Part shown: piece by piece, positions 25,271-33,854 of the stretch
Layout: the number at the start of each line of letters is the position of its first letter
Position numbering within the stretch: the first letter of the stretch is position 1
From: Synechococcales cyanobacterium M55_K2018_004
Lineage (GTDB): Bacteria; Cyanobacteriota; Cyanobacteriia; Elainellales; Elainellaceae
Assembly: GCA_015295905.1 (NCBI GenBank)
Contig: DVEB01000022.1
Coordinates: forward strand, 1 to 34,004
DNA length: 34,004 nt
Direction of reading: 5' to 3'
Made by a program: the position numbers and the translations under genes
Notes under the pieces: generated by a model
The model's input: the letters and a program-made list of their open reading frames with translations, nothing else
Told to the model about the DNA's origin: nothing
Databases searched by the model: none

Positions 25271-25499
25271 GGCAAGATGAGACGGCTCGTAATAAACACC
25301 CTAATTTTATCAGGCCTCTTTCATGGCACAGGGCGATGTCACTAGACAGCGATTGCGGCAGAGCTGCACCGTCTAGCTAATGCTGAGCGCCAATTGGACA
25401 AACCAGCCGGAAGTCGAGATTTGCTAAAGTTTGGGAGAGATGCATCGGGTTTGCCATGCCTACTCGTTTCAGTGGTATCCAGTGCTGAGGTTGCCAGCC

Positions 25500-26090
25500 A
25501 TGACTCAAACTGCCCCCAAGCCACCCAAACTGCTCACGATGGAGGACTATCTGGACTATGACGACGGCACCGACACCCGCTACGAGTTGGTGGATGGCGA
25601 ATTAGTGGAAATGCCCGTAGAGAGCCAGGTTAATCTCAATATTGTTAAATATCTGCTGTTTGAATTTGCCAAGTATCTCCCGATCGCGCTGTTGGCAACG
25701 ATGACTGAAGTGGAAGTCTCAGGTAAACGAGCCAAGAGCCGAGTACCTGATTTGATGGTGCATTCAGAGGAATCCTGCTCGGCATTGTCTGGAGGCAAGC
25801 GCGCGATCCTACTGCGAGATATGCCGCCTCCAGCATTGGTGATCGAAGTCGTCTCCCCAGGGCAAGAGAATCGGGACCGGGACTACCGCTTCAAGCACAC
25901 AGAGTATGCTGCCCGCGGCATCAATGAATATTGGATTATTGACCCGGAGCTTCAGCAGGTGACGGTGTGCCTGTGGGTGAATGGGCAGTATGAAGACACG
26001 GTGTATCAGGGCGATACGCCCATTCAATCTACAGTAGTGCCTGATTTTAAGCTCAGCGCCGCTCAAATTCTGGCGTTTGGACAAAATTAA
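25500..26090 (+). CDS. Uma2 family (DUF820) endonuclease, tandem copy 1
   Basis: The 196-residue protein is a Uma2-type PD-(D/E)XK nuclease-fold protein, a family greatly expanded in cyanobacteria and of unclear cellular role. Visible features are the N-terminal [20 protein letters not shown], the catalytic Asp in RVPDLMV, and ALVIEVVSP with a following lysine-containing [11 protein letters not shown] 25500 is preferred because residues encoded upstream (from 25431) do not fit the family. Its first ~75 bp after the start region and its last ~238 bp are almost identical to the next gene, while the middle differs strongly. Confidence 0.88.
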   Translation: MTQTAPKPPKLLTMEDYLDYDDGTDTRYELVDGELVEMPVESQVNLNIVKYLLFEFAKYLPIALLATMTEVEVSGKRAKSRVPDLMVHSEESCSALSGGKRAILLRDMPPPALVIEVVSPGQENRDRDYRFKHTEYAARGINEYWIIDPELQQVTVCLWVNGQYEDTVYQGDTPIQSTVVPDFKLSAAQILAFGQN

Positions 26091-26106
26091 TGGGAGCTGG
26101 CGAGCC

Positions 26107-26700
26107 ATGATGCAAACTACACCCCGCACCTCTAAACTGCTGACACTGGAGGACTATCTGGACTATGACGACGGCACCGACACCCGCTACGAGTTGGTGG
26201 ATGGCGAATTAGTAGAAATGCCAACGGAATCTCCAGAGAATTGCAAGCTCGCCAAATTGCTGATGCTGGAATTGGCAAAACACCTTCCGATCGTGCTGAT
26301 CAACCTCAAGGATACAGAAATTGTGGTTAGCGGCAGGCGGGCAAAGGTGCGGTTGCCTGACTTAGTTGTACTCAGCGAAGAGGGGTATGCTGCTTTGGCA
26401 GGACAACGCCGCAATATAATTACTCAGGAGATGCCACCCCCCGCTTTGGTAGTTGAGGTGGTCTCCCCAGGGCAAGAGAATCGGGACCGGGACTACCGCT
26501 TCAAGCATACAGAGTATGCTGCTCGCGGCATCAATGAATATTGGATTATTGACCCGGAGCTTCAGCAGGTGACGGTGTGCCTGTGGGTGAATGGGCAGTA
26601 TGAAGACACGGTGTATCAGGGCGATACGCCCATTCAATCTACAGTAGTACCTGATTTTAAGCTCAGCGCCGCTCAAATTCTGGCGTTTGGACAAAAATAA
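26107..26700 (+). CDS. Uma2 family (DUF820) endonuclease, tandem copy 2
   Basis: The 197-residue paralogue of the preceding gene starts 16 bp after its stop. The active-site pattern is kept ([24 protein letters not shown]). The last ~238 bp differ from copy 1 at only three visible positions, all synonymous, and an N-terminal 75-bp block differs at one. The central ~80 residues are only about half identical. Start ATG 26107 is supported by alignment with copy 1; ATG 26110 is an alternative. It lies upstream of the sspBCD operon with 261 bp between. Confidence 0.88.
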   Translation: MMQTTPRTSKLLTLEDYLDYDDGTDTRYELVDGELVEMPTESPENCKLAKLLMLELAKHLPIVLINLKDTEIVVSGRRAKVRLPDLVVLSEEGYAALAGQRRNIITQEMPPPALVVEVVSPGQENRDRDYRFKHTEYAARGINEYWIIDPELQQVTVCLWVNGQYEDTVYQGDTPIQSTVVPDFKLSAAQILAFGQK

Positions 26701-26869
26701 TCAGACAGAAATAACAGGATGAGTGGGCTAGATTCGGCGGCATCACTCTGGTGTGGTTTCTCGAGAGGATCCTTCTTGCAGACGAGTTCCCAGCATTAGC
26801 CCATCTATATGCCTATCCATAAATTTAGCGCTAATTGAAATCCCAACCTCCACCCATGGGGTAGCATAA

Positions 26870-26885
26870 GAGTCGCATGCGACTC
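26870..26885. promoter_or_regulatory. Perfect 16-bp palindrome upstream of sspB
   Basis: gagtcgcatgcgactc reads the same on both strands and lies 76 bp before the sspB start, in the only gap where the sspBCD promoter can be. It is a candidate operator for a dimeric regulator. The 11-bp unit gttctgtctcc is also repeated (26932-26942 and 26947-26957) immediately before the start codon, where no clear ribosome binding site is seen. Confidence 0.4.
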
Positions 26886-26961
26886 CTAGGGCTATCCAGG
26901 AGATGCAAAATCGCAGAGAATAGGTACATTCGTTCTGTCTCCACAAGTTCTGTCTCCGCCT

Positions 26962-27885
26962 ATGACGATCGAACCAGCGCTGCGCCATCCTGATCCTCGC
27001 AGTCCGACCAGAGGGATGGTCTTTGCTCGTCATGAGACTTTTCACCCGCGTTTTGGCTGGCTGAAAAAGGGGTTCGATCGCGCGGCTCACGATCCCAAAG
27101 TGTTTTTGAGGGAGGATGCCCCGGTTCGGTTGGGCGTGGGGAAAAACATGGTGCGCTCGATTCGGTACTGGTGCACCGCTTTCAAACTGTTGCAGGATGA
27201 CCAGCCGACGGAATTTGGTCAGCAGCTTTTGGGGTCGCAGGGATGGGACCCTTACCTGGAAGACCCTGCTTCTCTTTGGCTACTGCACTGGACATTGCTG
27301 GAAGCCCCTCACCTAGCAACCGCTTGGAACATAACGTTCAATGAGTTTCGTGCGGTTGAGTTTACGGTTGAAGAATTGTTCTATCAGCTTTGTGAGTATC
27401 GCGATCGCCATGCCCCTCGAATTTCCGACTCTTCCCTCAAAAAAGACGTAAGTTGCTTACTGCGGATGTATGTGCCCCAGCCTGGGGGGAAGGCTCACGT
27501 CAGCGAAGAGTCCCTCGACTGCCCCTTTACGCAACTAGGGTTGATTCACACCGCCGGAGATGCACGGCACTACAAGTTTCGTGTCGGACAGAAGCCAAAC
27601 TTGCCCCCAGAACTGGTAGTCTATGCTTGCTTGCAGCATCATGCTCAAGTCGGTAGCTCTGCCAAAACCATGCCCATTGCCAATTTGCTCTATGACCCCG
27701 GTAGTCCAGGATTGGTATTTAAGCTAACGGAGAGCGTCCTTTGTGATGCAATTGAAGTTGTCGCTCGGCGCTGCGAAAAAATTCGCTTGTCTGATGCTGC
27801 CGGAAAACTGCAATTTTCCATTGAGGGAGAGCCATTGAGCCTAGCAGGGGCTATTTTAGACGGGTACTACCGAGCGGGAAGATGA
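26962..27885 (+). CDS. sspB: DUF4007 protein, SspB-like component of DNA phosphorothioation
   Basis: The 307-residue protein belongs to DUF4007, the family of SspB, reported as the DNA-nicking component of SspABCD phosphorothioation, which places a sulfur on one DNA strand. The family signature is clear: ARHETFHPRFGWLKKGFD at 22-39, then LREDAPVRLGVGKNMVRSI and RYWCTAFKLL. The stop codon overlaps the start of the next gene (ATGA), so it is translationally coupled to sspC. The ATG at 26962 lacks a good ribosome binding site; ATG 27016 is possible, but would cut close to the conserved HETF segment. A nicking role here is inferred from family and operon. Confidence 0.8.
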   Translation: MTIEPALRHPDPRSPTRGMVFARHETFHPRFGWLKKGFDRAAHDPKVFLREDAPVRLGVGKNMVRSIRYWCTAFKLLQDDQPTEFGQQLLGSQGWDPYLEDPASLWLLHWTLLEAPHLATAWNITFNEFRAVEFTVEELFYQLCEYRDRHAPRISDSSLKKDVSCLLRMYVPQPGGKAHVSEESLDCPFTQLGLIHTAGDARHYKFRVGQKPNLPPELVVYACLQHHAQVGSSAKTMPIANLLYDPGSPGLVFKLTESVLCDAIEVVARRCEKIRLSDAAGKLQFSIEGEPLSLAGAILDGYYRAGR

Positions 27886-30800
27886 GCAAGATGACCAAAA
27901 CACCTGCGGCGACGCACCGCAAACAGGCTCTATCGACCTATTTTGAGGTACACCGTCGCTACTATCGCTCCGTCAATTTAGAGCGAGACCTGGACAAGCC
28001 AAGTGCGGTGCAGGGCTATGTTCCGACGGAGCGATCTGCTGAAGCGTTGCGGCGGATTCTGTCGGCCCTTGGTGACCCCAATGCCCACCGCGCCTGGACG
28101 CTCACTGGGGTCTACGGCACTGGCAAGTCAGCCTTTGCTCATTTTTTGGCGGCATTGTGCGCCCCGGAGGGCAGTGCCATTGCTGAGGCAGCATGGGCGA
28201 TCGCCGAATCCGTTTTTGCCGATGACAGCCCTGAAATGGAGGCAGTTAGACGCATTCCTGAAGCGGGGTTAGTGAGAGCGGTGGCCACCGCCCAACGAGA
28301 GCCGCTGAGTTGGACGATTGTCCGTGCTCTGTCCTACGGCTTTGACCGATTTTGGCAAAAGAAACGAAAGCCCGACTTCTGGATGGATCTGAATGAGTGG
28401 CGCTTTCAGGCAGAGGAAGGCAACTGCCAGGTTACCGACCAACAGGTGTTGAAGTTGCTGCGGGAGCTTGTTCAGGCTGTTGAAACAGATGTGCTGCTCA
28501 TCATCGATGAGTTGGGCAAGAATCTGGAATACGCCGCTCATCACCGGGGGACTCAGGATCTATACCTCTTGCAACAAATTGCAGAGCTAGAGCTAGAAGG
28601 CAATTACCAAGTTCATTTGGTGGGAATTCTCCACCAGTCCTTTGCTGGCTATGGCGATCGCCTTTCGACTGTTGAGCAAAGCGAGTGGACTAAAATTCAC
28701 GGGCGATTTACCGATCTAGTCTTGACCGAATCGCCCAGCCAGATGACGCGGCTGATTGGACAAGCCATAACACAGTCTAAGGCTGACTCGATTCTTCCTA
28801 CCCTTCACCGCCAAGCCGAATGCTGGTTTGAGGCGTTCCAGGATGTGCTTGCGGAGTACGAAATTTCAGCCAACGTCTTAGCAGAAACCTACCCGTTGCA
28901 TCCCTTGGCGGCGTTGGTGTTGCCCATGCTCTGTGTGCGTTACGCCCAGAACGATCGCTCGCTGTTTACCTTCCTCACCAGCGACGAGCCTTACGCCTTG
29001 CCGCAATTTCTCAAGTCTACGGCCATTCAAGAAGACAAAATCCCCACGCTGAAACTGCACCAACTTTATGACTATTTTGTGGAATCCGTCACTGGGCTGG
29101 CATCGCGGCTCAATCTCCAGCGTTGGGTTGAAATACAAGGGCTGATTCAGGATGCCAGGGATCAGAGTCAAGCCATTCTCAACGTCTTGAAAACCATTGG
29201 AGTGCTTAACCTAGTCACCTCGACTGGCGCGTTACGGGCAACCCCTGACCTTGTGACACTGGCCCTGTGCGATTCTCCTAGCGATGAGCAGGGCCGTCAG
29301 CATTGGCGGGAAGTCATCGAGTCTCTGAAGCAGAAGAAACTCATCACCCACCGCAGTGCTCAAAACGAACTGCGGATCTGGCAGGGTTCAGATTTTGATA
29401 TTGAAGCCGCAATTCAAGCGCAGATTGAACAGACGCGCACCCCTCTAGCAGATCGATTGACCACAACCTATCCCTTAAAACCGCTGGTCGCTCAACGCCA
29501 CTACACCACAACAGGCAACCTCCGCTATTTTGAACAGCGCTATGTGGATAGTCGGGTTGACCTCCAGGCGTTGACCTGTGCCAATCCTGGCAGTGACGGC
29601 CTGATCGCCTACTGGCTCGACACGGCATCACCTGCATCCGTGCCATCGCACACTGCTGATGGAAAGCCGTTGATTGTGATTGCTGTGACCGACCTAGAAC
29701 TTCTGCGAATGCGGAGTGAAGACTTTGGGGCACTGAAACAGATCTGGCAAGAGGCTCCTGAGTTGCAAACAGATGGTGTAGCCAAGCGGGAGGTGCGACA
29801 ACGCTTGGTCGAAGCGGAGCAACTGCTGAACGAAACCATTGCGTTTACCTTTAACTGGGCTACCCAGCAAACGACCTGCTGGATTGAAGGTCAACTGACG
29901 GCAATTGAGTCTGCTAGGGGCTTTCAAGCGGCGCTTTCAGACCTGTGCGATCGCACCTACTGCCAGGGCTTGGTGCTCGACAATGAACTGATCAATCGCC
30001 GTGAACTGACATCCCAGGGGGCAAAAGCGCGGCGCGAACTGATCGAGGCGATGCTCAAAAATGCTGACCAGCCCCGCCTGGGGCTAGATGGCTATGGGCC
30101 GGAGGTCGCCATGTATGGCTCGGTGCTAGAGGCGACGGGGATGCATCGTCAAGACGGGGGGGAATGGGGCTTTTATCCCCCGCTTGCCAATTCGGGCGTG
30201 GCGGCAGTGTGGGATGCGATCGCCCACTTCTGTCGATCTGCCAGCGATCGCCCCCAATCTCTAGACTTGCTTTATCGCCAACTAGAACACCCCCCCTTTG
30301 GGGTTAAACCAGGCGTTATTCCCGTCTTGCTAGCCGCATTTCTGCTGGTGCATATGGATGACATCGGCATCTACAAAGACGGCACCTTTATCCCTATCTT
30401 GGGGCCAGAACACTTTGAGTTGTTGGTGAAAGAACCAGCACGCTTCTCGGTGAAATACTTTGACCTGGCAGGACTGCGATCGCAGGTCTTCCGGGAACTA
30501 GAAGCCGTCTTAAAATCACCGACAGCCAAGACTCCTGCTGGTGTGCGAAATACGTCATTGCTCGCCGTGGCTAAGCCCTTGTTTCGCTTTGTGCGACAAC
30601 TGCCAGACTTTGCCCGCGCGACAAAGCGGCTGAGCGTGGCAGCCCGCAACGTGCTGCAAGCCCTCCAGACTGCCCAAGAACCCGATGCCTTGCTGTTTGT
30701 CGCGCTGCCCCAAGCGTGTGGGTTCAATCCGATGACGACGGGGCGTGCGGAAAATGAGTCAGAGGCCAGAGCCTTTCGCAAGAAACTGGTGCAGTGCCTC

Positions 30801-31412
30801 CACGAAATTCAAACTGCCTACGACAATCTGTTAGCTGACTGTCAAAAGCACCTATATGTAGCCTTTGGAGTCCGCAGCAAGGAAGCCAACCTACGGGAAG
30901 ATTTGCGCGTGCGGGCCAGTTATCTGGTGGGACAATGCATTGATCCGGTTTTGCGGCATTTCGTCACCAAAGCCGTAGACGAAGACTCGTCTGACCGAGA
31001 GTGGCTAGAAGCGTTGGTTAGAATTGTGGCCGATAAACATCCCAAGGGGTGGACTGATGAAGACTTTAGCCGCTTTGAACTCGCTTTGAGTGATTTGGTG
31101 CGTCGGTTTGAGAATTTGGAAGCCTTGCAGACTGAAATTCGACGGCAAGGCAAAGGATTTGAGGCACGACGGATTACCATCACAGCACCCAATGGCAAAG
31201 AAATTCATGAAGTCGTTTGGATTGATGCCGAACACCAGGAGTTGTTTGAGCAACTGGTTAAAACGGTGTTAGATGATCCGGCATTGAAAGATAACCCCCG
31301 GCTTCAGAAGGGGTTCTTGGCCAAGCTCAATGAAACACTCTTGAGCCGCAACGATGCAGATGTACAGGGGGAATGGGGAAAACCTAAACTGAGGAAAGGG
31401 CAGTCAGCATGA
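27882..31412 (+). CDS. sspC: Large P-loop ATPase, SspC-like
   Basis: The 1176-residue cytoplasmic ATPase has Walker A GVYGTGKS at 76-83 and Walker B VLLIIDE at 204-210, followed by LGKNLEY and a sensor-like region LVGILHQSFAGYG. The remaining ~900 residues are unassigned, mostly helical-looking, and without membrane segments. Its position between a DUF4007 gene and a PAPS reductase-like gene, with ATGA overlaps at both ends, identifies it as the SspC ATPase of an Ssp phosphorothioation module. Its overall layout also recalls the BrxC/PglY class of defence ATPases, so the family assignment rests partly on context. Confidence 0.78.
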   Translation: MSKMTKTPAATHRKQALSTYFEVHRRYYRSVNLERDLDKPSAVQGYVPTERSAEALRRILSALGDPNAHRAWTLTGVYGTGKSAFAHFLAALCAPEGSAIAEAAWAIAESVFADDSPEMEAVRRIPEAGLVRAVATAQREPLSWTIVRALSYGFDRFWQKKRKPDFWMDLNEWRFQAEEGNCQVTDQQVLKLLRELVQAVETDVLLIIDELGKNLEYAAHHRGTQDLYLLQQIAELELEGNYQVHLVGILHQSFAGYGDRLSTVEQSEWTKIHGRFTDLVLTESPSQMTRLIGQAITQSKADSILPTLHRQAECWFEAFQDVLAEYEISANVLAETYPLHPLAALVLPMLCVRYAQNDRSLFTFLTSDEPYALPQFLKSTAIQEDKIPTLKLHQLYDYFVESVTGLASRLNLQRWVEIQGLIQDARDQSQAILNVLKTIGVLNLVTSTGALRATPDLVTLALCDSPSDEQGRQHWREVIESLKQKKLITHRSAQNELRIWQGSDFDIEAAIQAQIEQTRTPLADRLTTTYPLKPLVAQRHYTTTGNLRYFEQRYVDSRVDLQALTCANPGSDGLIAYWLDTASPASVPSHTADGKPLIVIAVTDLELLRMRSEDFGALKQIWQEAPELQTDGVAKREVRQRLVEAEQLLNETIAFTFNWATQQTTCWIEGQLTAIESARGFQAALSDLCDRTYCQGLVLDNELINRRELTSQGAKARRELIEAMLKNADQPRLGLDGYGPEVAMYGSVLEATGMHRQDGGEWGFYPPLANSGVAAVWDAIAHFCRSASDRPQSLDLLYRQLEHPPFGVKPGVIPVLLAAFLLVHMDDIGIYKDGTFIPILGPEHFELLVKEPARFSVKYFDLAGLRSQVFRELEAVLKSPTAKTPAGVRNTSLLAVAKPLFRFVRQLPDFARATKRLSVAARNVLQALQTAQEPDALLFVALPQACGFNPMTTGRAENESEARAFRKKLVQCLHEIQTAYDNLLADCQKHLYVAFGVRSKEANLREDLRVRASYLVGQCIDPVLRHFVTKAVDEDSSDREWLEALVRIVADKHPKGWTDEDFSRFELALSDLVRRFENLEALQTEIRRQGKGFEARRITITAPNGKEIHEVVWIDAEHQELFEQLVKTVLDDPALKDNPRLQKGFLAKLNETLLSRNDADVQGEWGKPKLRKGQSA

Positions 31413-32221
31413 GCAAGAAGCAGAAAACGGTGCGGCACATTTTGGGCCTTTCGGGTGGAAAAGACAGTACGGCTCTGGCAATCTTTATGCGCCAACACTA
31501 TCCTGAGCTAGAAATCGAGTATTTCTTTTGTGATACCCACAAGGAACTGAAGGAAACCTACGACTACCTCAGACGCATTGAAGATTGGCTGGGCATCAAA
31601 ATTCACTACTTAGAAGCAGAGCGCGGTTTTGACCACTGGCTAGAGGTCTACGGCGGCGTGCTGCCATCCCCTAAAATGCGGTGGTGTACCAAGCAGATGA
31701 AGATTATTCCCCTAGAAAAATGGGTCGGGGATGATGAAGCAATTTCTTATATTGGCATTCGCGCCGATGAGAATCGAGACGGCTACATCTCAACCAAACC
31801 CAATATCACCGCACGATTTCCTTTCAAAGAGCATGGTCTGGTCAAAGCGGATATTCTTCGCCTGCTCGAAGAGAGCGGTATCGGTATGCCGGATTACTAT
31901 CGCTGGCGATCGCGCTCTGGCTGCTACTTTTGTTTCTTCCAGCGTAAGTATGAATGGGTGATGTTGGCCCAAGAGCATCCTGACCTGTTCCAAAAGGCCG
32001 TGGACTACGAGCAAAATCACCGAGACGGCAGAACCTACACCTGGACCCAGGGGGAAACCTTGTTGGAACTGCTAGACCGCAAGGAACAAATCATTGCCGA
32101 CCACCAGAAGGCTATGGCACGAGAAGCCCAGCAGATGCCCGATCGCCCTTTGGTGGACGCTTTGGAAGCTATTTTGGATGAAGAGGACGACACCTTGCCC
32201 TGTCTGGCGTGCCATCTATAA
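31409..32221 (+). CDS. sspD: PAPS reductase-like sulfurtransferase, SspD/DndC-like
   Basis: The 270-residue PP-loop protein has the ATP-pyrophosphatase motif LSGGKDS at 14-20 and belongs to the PAPS reductase superfamily. In phosphorothioation systems this component (DndC, SspD) activates the DNA backbone and handles sulfur. Conserved-looking cysteines are Cys93 (RWCTKQMK) and Cys172/Cys175 (GCYFCFF), candidates for an iron-sulfur cluster or sulfur relay. An unusual CLACHL tail adds two more at the extreme C-terminus. It is coupled to sspC by an ATGA overlap. A cysteine desulfurase partner must come from elsewhere, as none is in the window. Confidence 0.83.
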   Translation: MSKKQKTVRHILGLSGGKDSTALAIFMRQHYPELEIEYFFCDTHKELKETYDYLRRIEDWLGIKIHYLEAERGFDHWLEVYGGVLPSPKMRWCTKQMKIIPLEKWVGDDEAISYIGIRADENRDGYISTKPNITARFPFKEHGLVKADILRLLEESGIGMPDYYRWRSRSGCYFCFFQRKYEWVMLAQEHPDLFQKAVDYEQNHRDGRTYTWTQGETLLELLDRKEQIIADHQKAMAREAQQMPDRPLVDALEAILDEEDDTLPCLACHL

Positions 32222-32272
32222 GCTGAACTCCAGGGATTGAGTACTGTTCGAGAGGCCCATTCAGGAGGCTTG

Positions 32273-32866
32273 ATGATCACCACCGCCATCCAACCCACTC
32301 AAACCCCTCAACCTGTGCGATTCACGGTGCAGGACTATCACCGTTTAGTGGACCTTGGCTTTCTAGGCGAAGACGACCACATTGAGCTAATTCGGGGGGA
32401 GTTAATCCAAATGGCCGCACGAGGCACCGCCCACGAAACCTGTCTTCGACGGTTATTGCGAATTTTACCTGGGATCATTGGCGATCGCGCCACGCTCCAG
32501 TGCCAGTCACCCATCACCATCGCCTCTGATGGAGAACCGGAGCCAGACTTTGCCATCGTGCAAAACCGGGAAGATGACTATGCCTCGGCCCATCCCACTG
32601 CACAGGAAACCTTGCTTGTGATTGAGGTGGCGGATTCTTCGCTGGAGTACGATCGCACGGTGAAGCTGGCTCTCTATGCTGAGGCTGCCATTCCCCACTA
32701 TTGGCTGTTCAATGTCATCGATCGCACGCTGGAAGCCTACAGCGAACCCGCTCAAATTACACCAGGGCAGTTTGGCTATCTGAATCGCCAGATTGTTACG
32801 CCGTCTGGTGCGATCGCCCTGCCGATGGGAGAGCAGCCCCTTGCCCTTGCCCACATTTTTCCTTGA
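32273..32866 (+). CDS. Uma2 family (DUF820) endonuclease
   Basis: The 197-residue Uma2 protein has the catalytic pattern EPDFAIV, LLVIEVADSS and a following YDRTVKLALYAEAAI. It differs clearly from the tandem pair at 25500-26700 and is not a recent copy of it. ATG 32273 has GGAGG four nt upstream, a good ribosome binding site that fixes the start. It follows sspD by 51 bp on the same strand and could be transcribed with the phosphorothioation operon. Confidence 0.88.
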   Translation: MITTAIQPTQTPQPVRFTVQDYHRLVDLGFLGEDDHIELIRGELIQMAARGTAHETCLRRLLRILPGIIGDRATLQCQSPITIASDGEPEPDFAIVQNREDDYASAHPTAQETLLVIEVADSSLEYDRTVKLALYAEAAIPHYWLFNVIDRTLEAYSEPAQITPGQFGYLNRQIVTPSGAIALPMGEQPLALAHIFP

Positions 32867-32945
32867 TTGACTTTTACAATGCTTCGAGTCCAGCCATGGT
32901 ACAGGCCCAACCGCAACGTCTATCGTTTGGATAGGAGTTTATACA

Positions 32946-33647
32946 ATGGAGGCACCGAGAATCGGTCTCAGCGGAGAGAGAGCTATCATGCCCCTAACGG
33001 CTCAGGAATTGGCAGACCTAATGCCCGATGCCCGTCAACTGGAGAGCGATGAACCGGAGATGGAAAGTTCGGTACACTATGCCCAGTTGGCGCTCCTGGT
33101 GGCCTGTCTGGAATGGCTGTGGCGCGATCGCACTGACTTTTTTATTGGGGCGAATCTCTCTATTTACTTCAGCCGTGACCAGCTAAAAAAGCGCGACGTT
33201 CAAGGCCCAGATTTTTTTCTCGTCATGCACACAGAGCGCAAACCCCGAAAATCTTGGGTGGTGTGGGAAGAAGGCGGGCAGTATCCTGACTTGATTATTG
33301 AGTTGTTGTCTCCCGCGACGGCCCAAATCGACCGTAGTCTGAAAAAAGCCCTTTACCAAGATCGGTTCAGAACTCCAGAGTATTTCTGGTTTTCGCCAGA
33401 CACCCTAGAATTTGAGGGCTATCGGCTAGTGGGGCAACACTATGAGGCCATCGCCCCCAACGAGATAGGCTGGCGCTGGAGTGAGGTGCTGGGGTTGTTT
33501 TTGGGGGTGCAGGATGGGCAGTTGCGCTATTTTACGGAATCAGGGGAACTGGTGCCAACCCCACAAGAGGCTGCGGCTCAGGCAGAGGCGCGATCGCGGC
33601 GATTAGCAGAGCAGTTGAGGGCGCTGGGGGTGGAGCCAGATGCTTAG
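32946..33647 (+). CDS. Uma2 family (DUF820) endonuclease, longer type
   Basis: The 233-residue Uma2 protein belongs to the subgroup starting LTAQELADLMPDA. The nuclease-fold core shows GPDFFLV, PDLIIELLSPATAQIDR and a lysine-containing KKALYQDRF. A C-terminal tail rich in alanine, glutamate and arginine follows, likely a coiled coil. ATG 32946 has AGGAG eight nt upstream; ATG 32988 (MPLTAQELADL) is a reasonable alternative start. It follows the previous Uma2 gene by 79 bp. Confidence 0.85.
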   Translation: MEAPRIGLSGERAIMPLTAQELADLMPDARQLESDEPEMESSVHYAQLALLVACLEWLWRDRTDFFIGANLSIYFSRDQLKKRDVQGPDFFLVMHTERKPRKSWVVWEEGGQYPDLIIELLSPATAQIDRSLKKALYQDRFRTPEYFWFSPDTLEFEGYRLVGQHYEAIAPNEIGWRWSEVLGLFLGVQDGQLRYFTESGELVPTPQEAAAQAEARSRRLAEQLRALGVEPDA

Positions 33648-33661
33648 GCAGTTGCAAACAA

Positions 33662-33780
33662 AGAACCACAGAGCCACAGAGGACACTGAGAATTTACTCT
33701 GTGCGCCTTGTGCCTCTGTGGTTATTCCTACAGGCTATTGAAATCCTCTCTGTGTCCTCCGTGCCTCTGTGGTTATTTCT
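33662..33780. repeat. Cluster of short repeats around cctctgtggttatt
   Basis: Two direct copies of a ~32-bp segment ending gtgcctctgtggttatt occur at about 33698-33728 and 33746-33780. An inverted version (agaaccacagagccacagagg) lies at 33662-33682, so the whole can fold into a large hairpin. I recall similar cacagagg-type repeats in intergenic DNA of many cyanobacteria. Confidence 0.65.
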
Positions 33781-33854
33781 AAGAACCTTAGCTCCTCACC
33801 CCAAAGCCCCCCAAACAACGACAATTGACTGATTACGCTGTTTCCTGACCTGTG

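Noticed and set aside
25271-25499. Search for the missing N-terminal nuclease domain of the remnant at 25061-25270
   Set aside because: Minus-strand frames here show no nuclease-like motif; a plus-strand reading looked vaguely coding but has no start or family features.
26743-27090. 115-codon minus-strand frame across the sspB start
   Set aside because: It overlaps the conserved DUF4007 N-terminus in antisense and has no family features.
33662-33780. Repeats considered as a CRISPR array
   Set aside because: Copies are partly inverted, unequal and not separated by uniform unique spacers; no cas gene is near.
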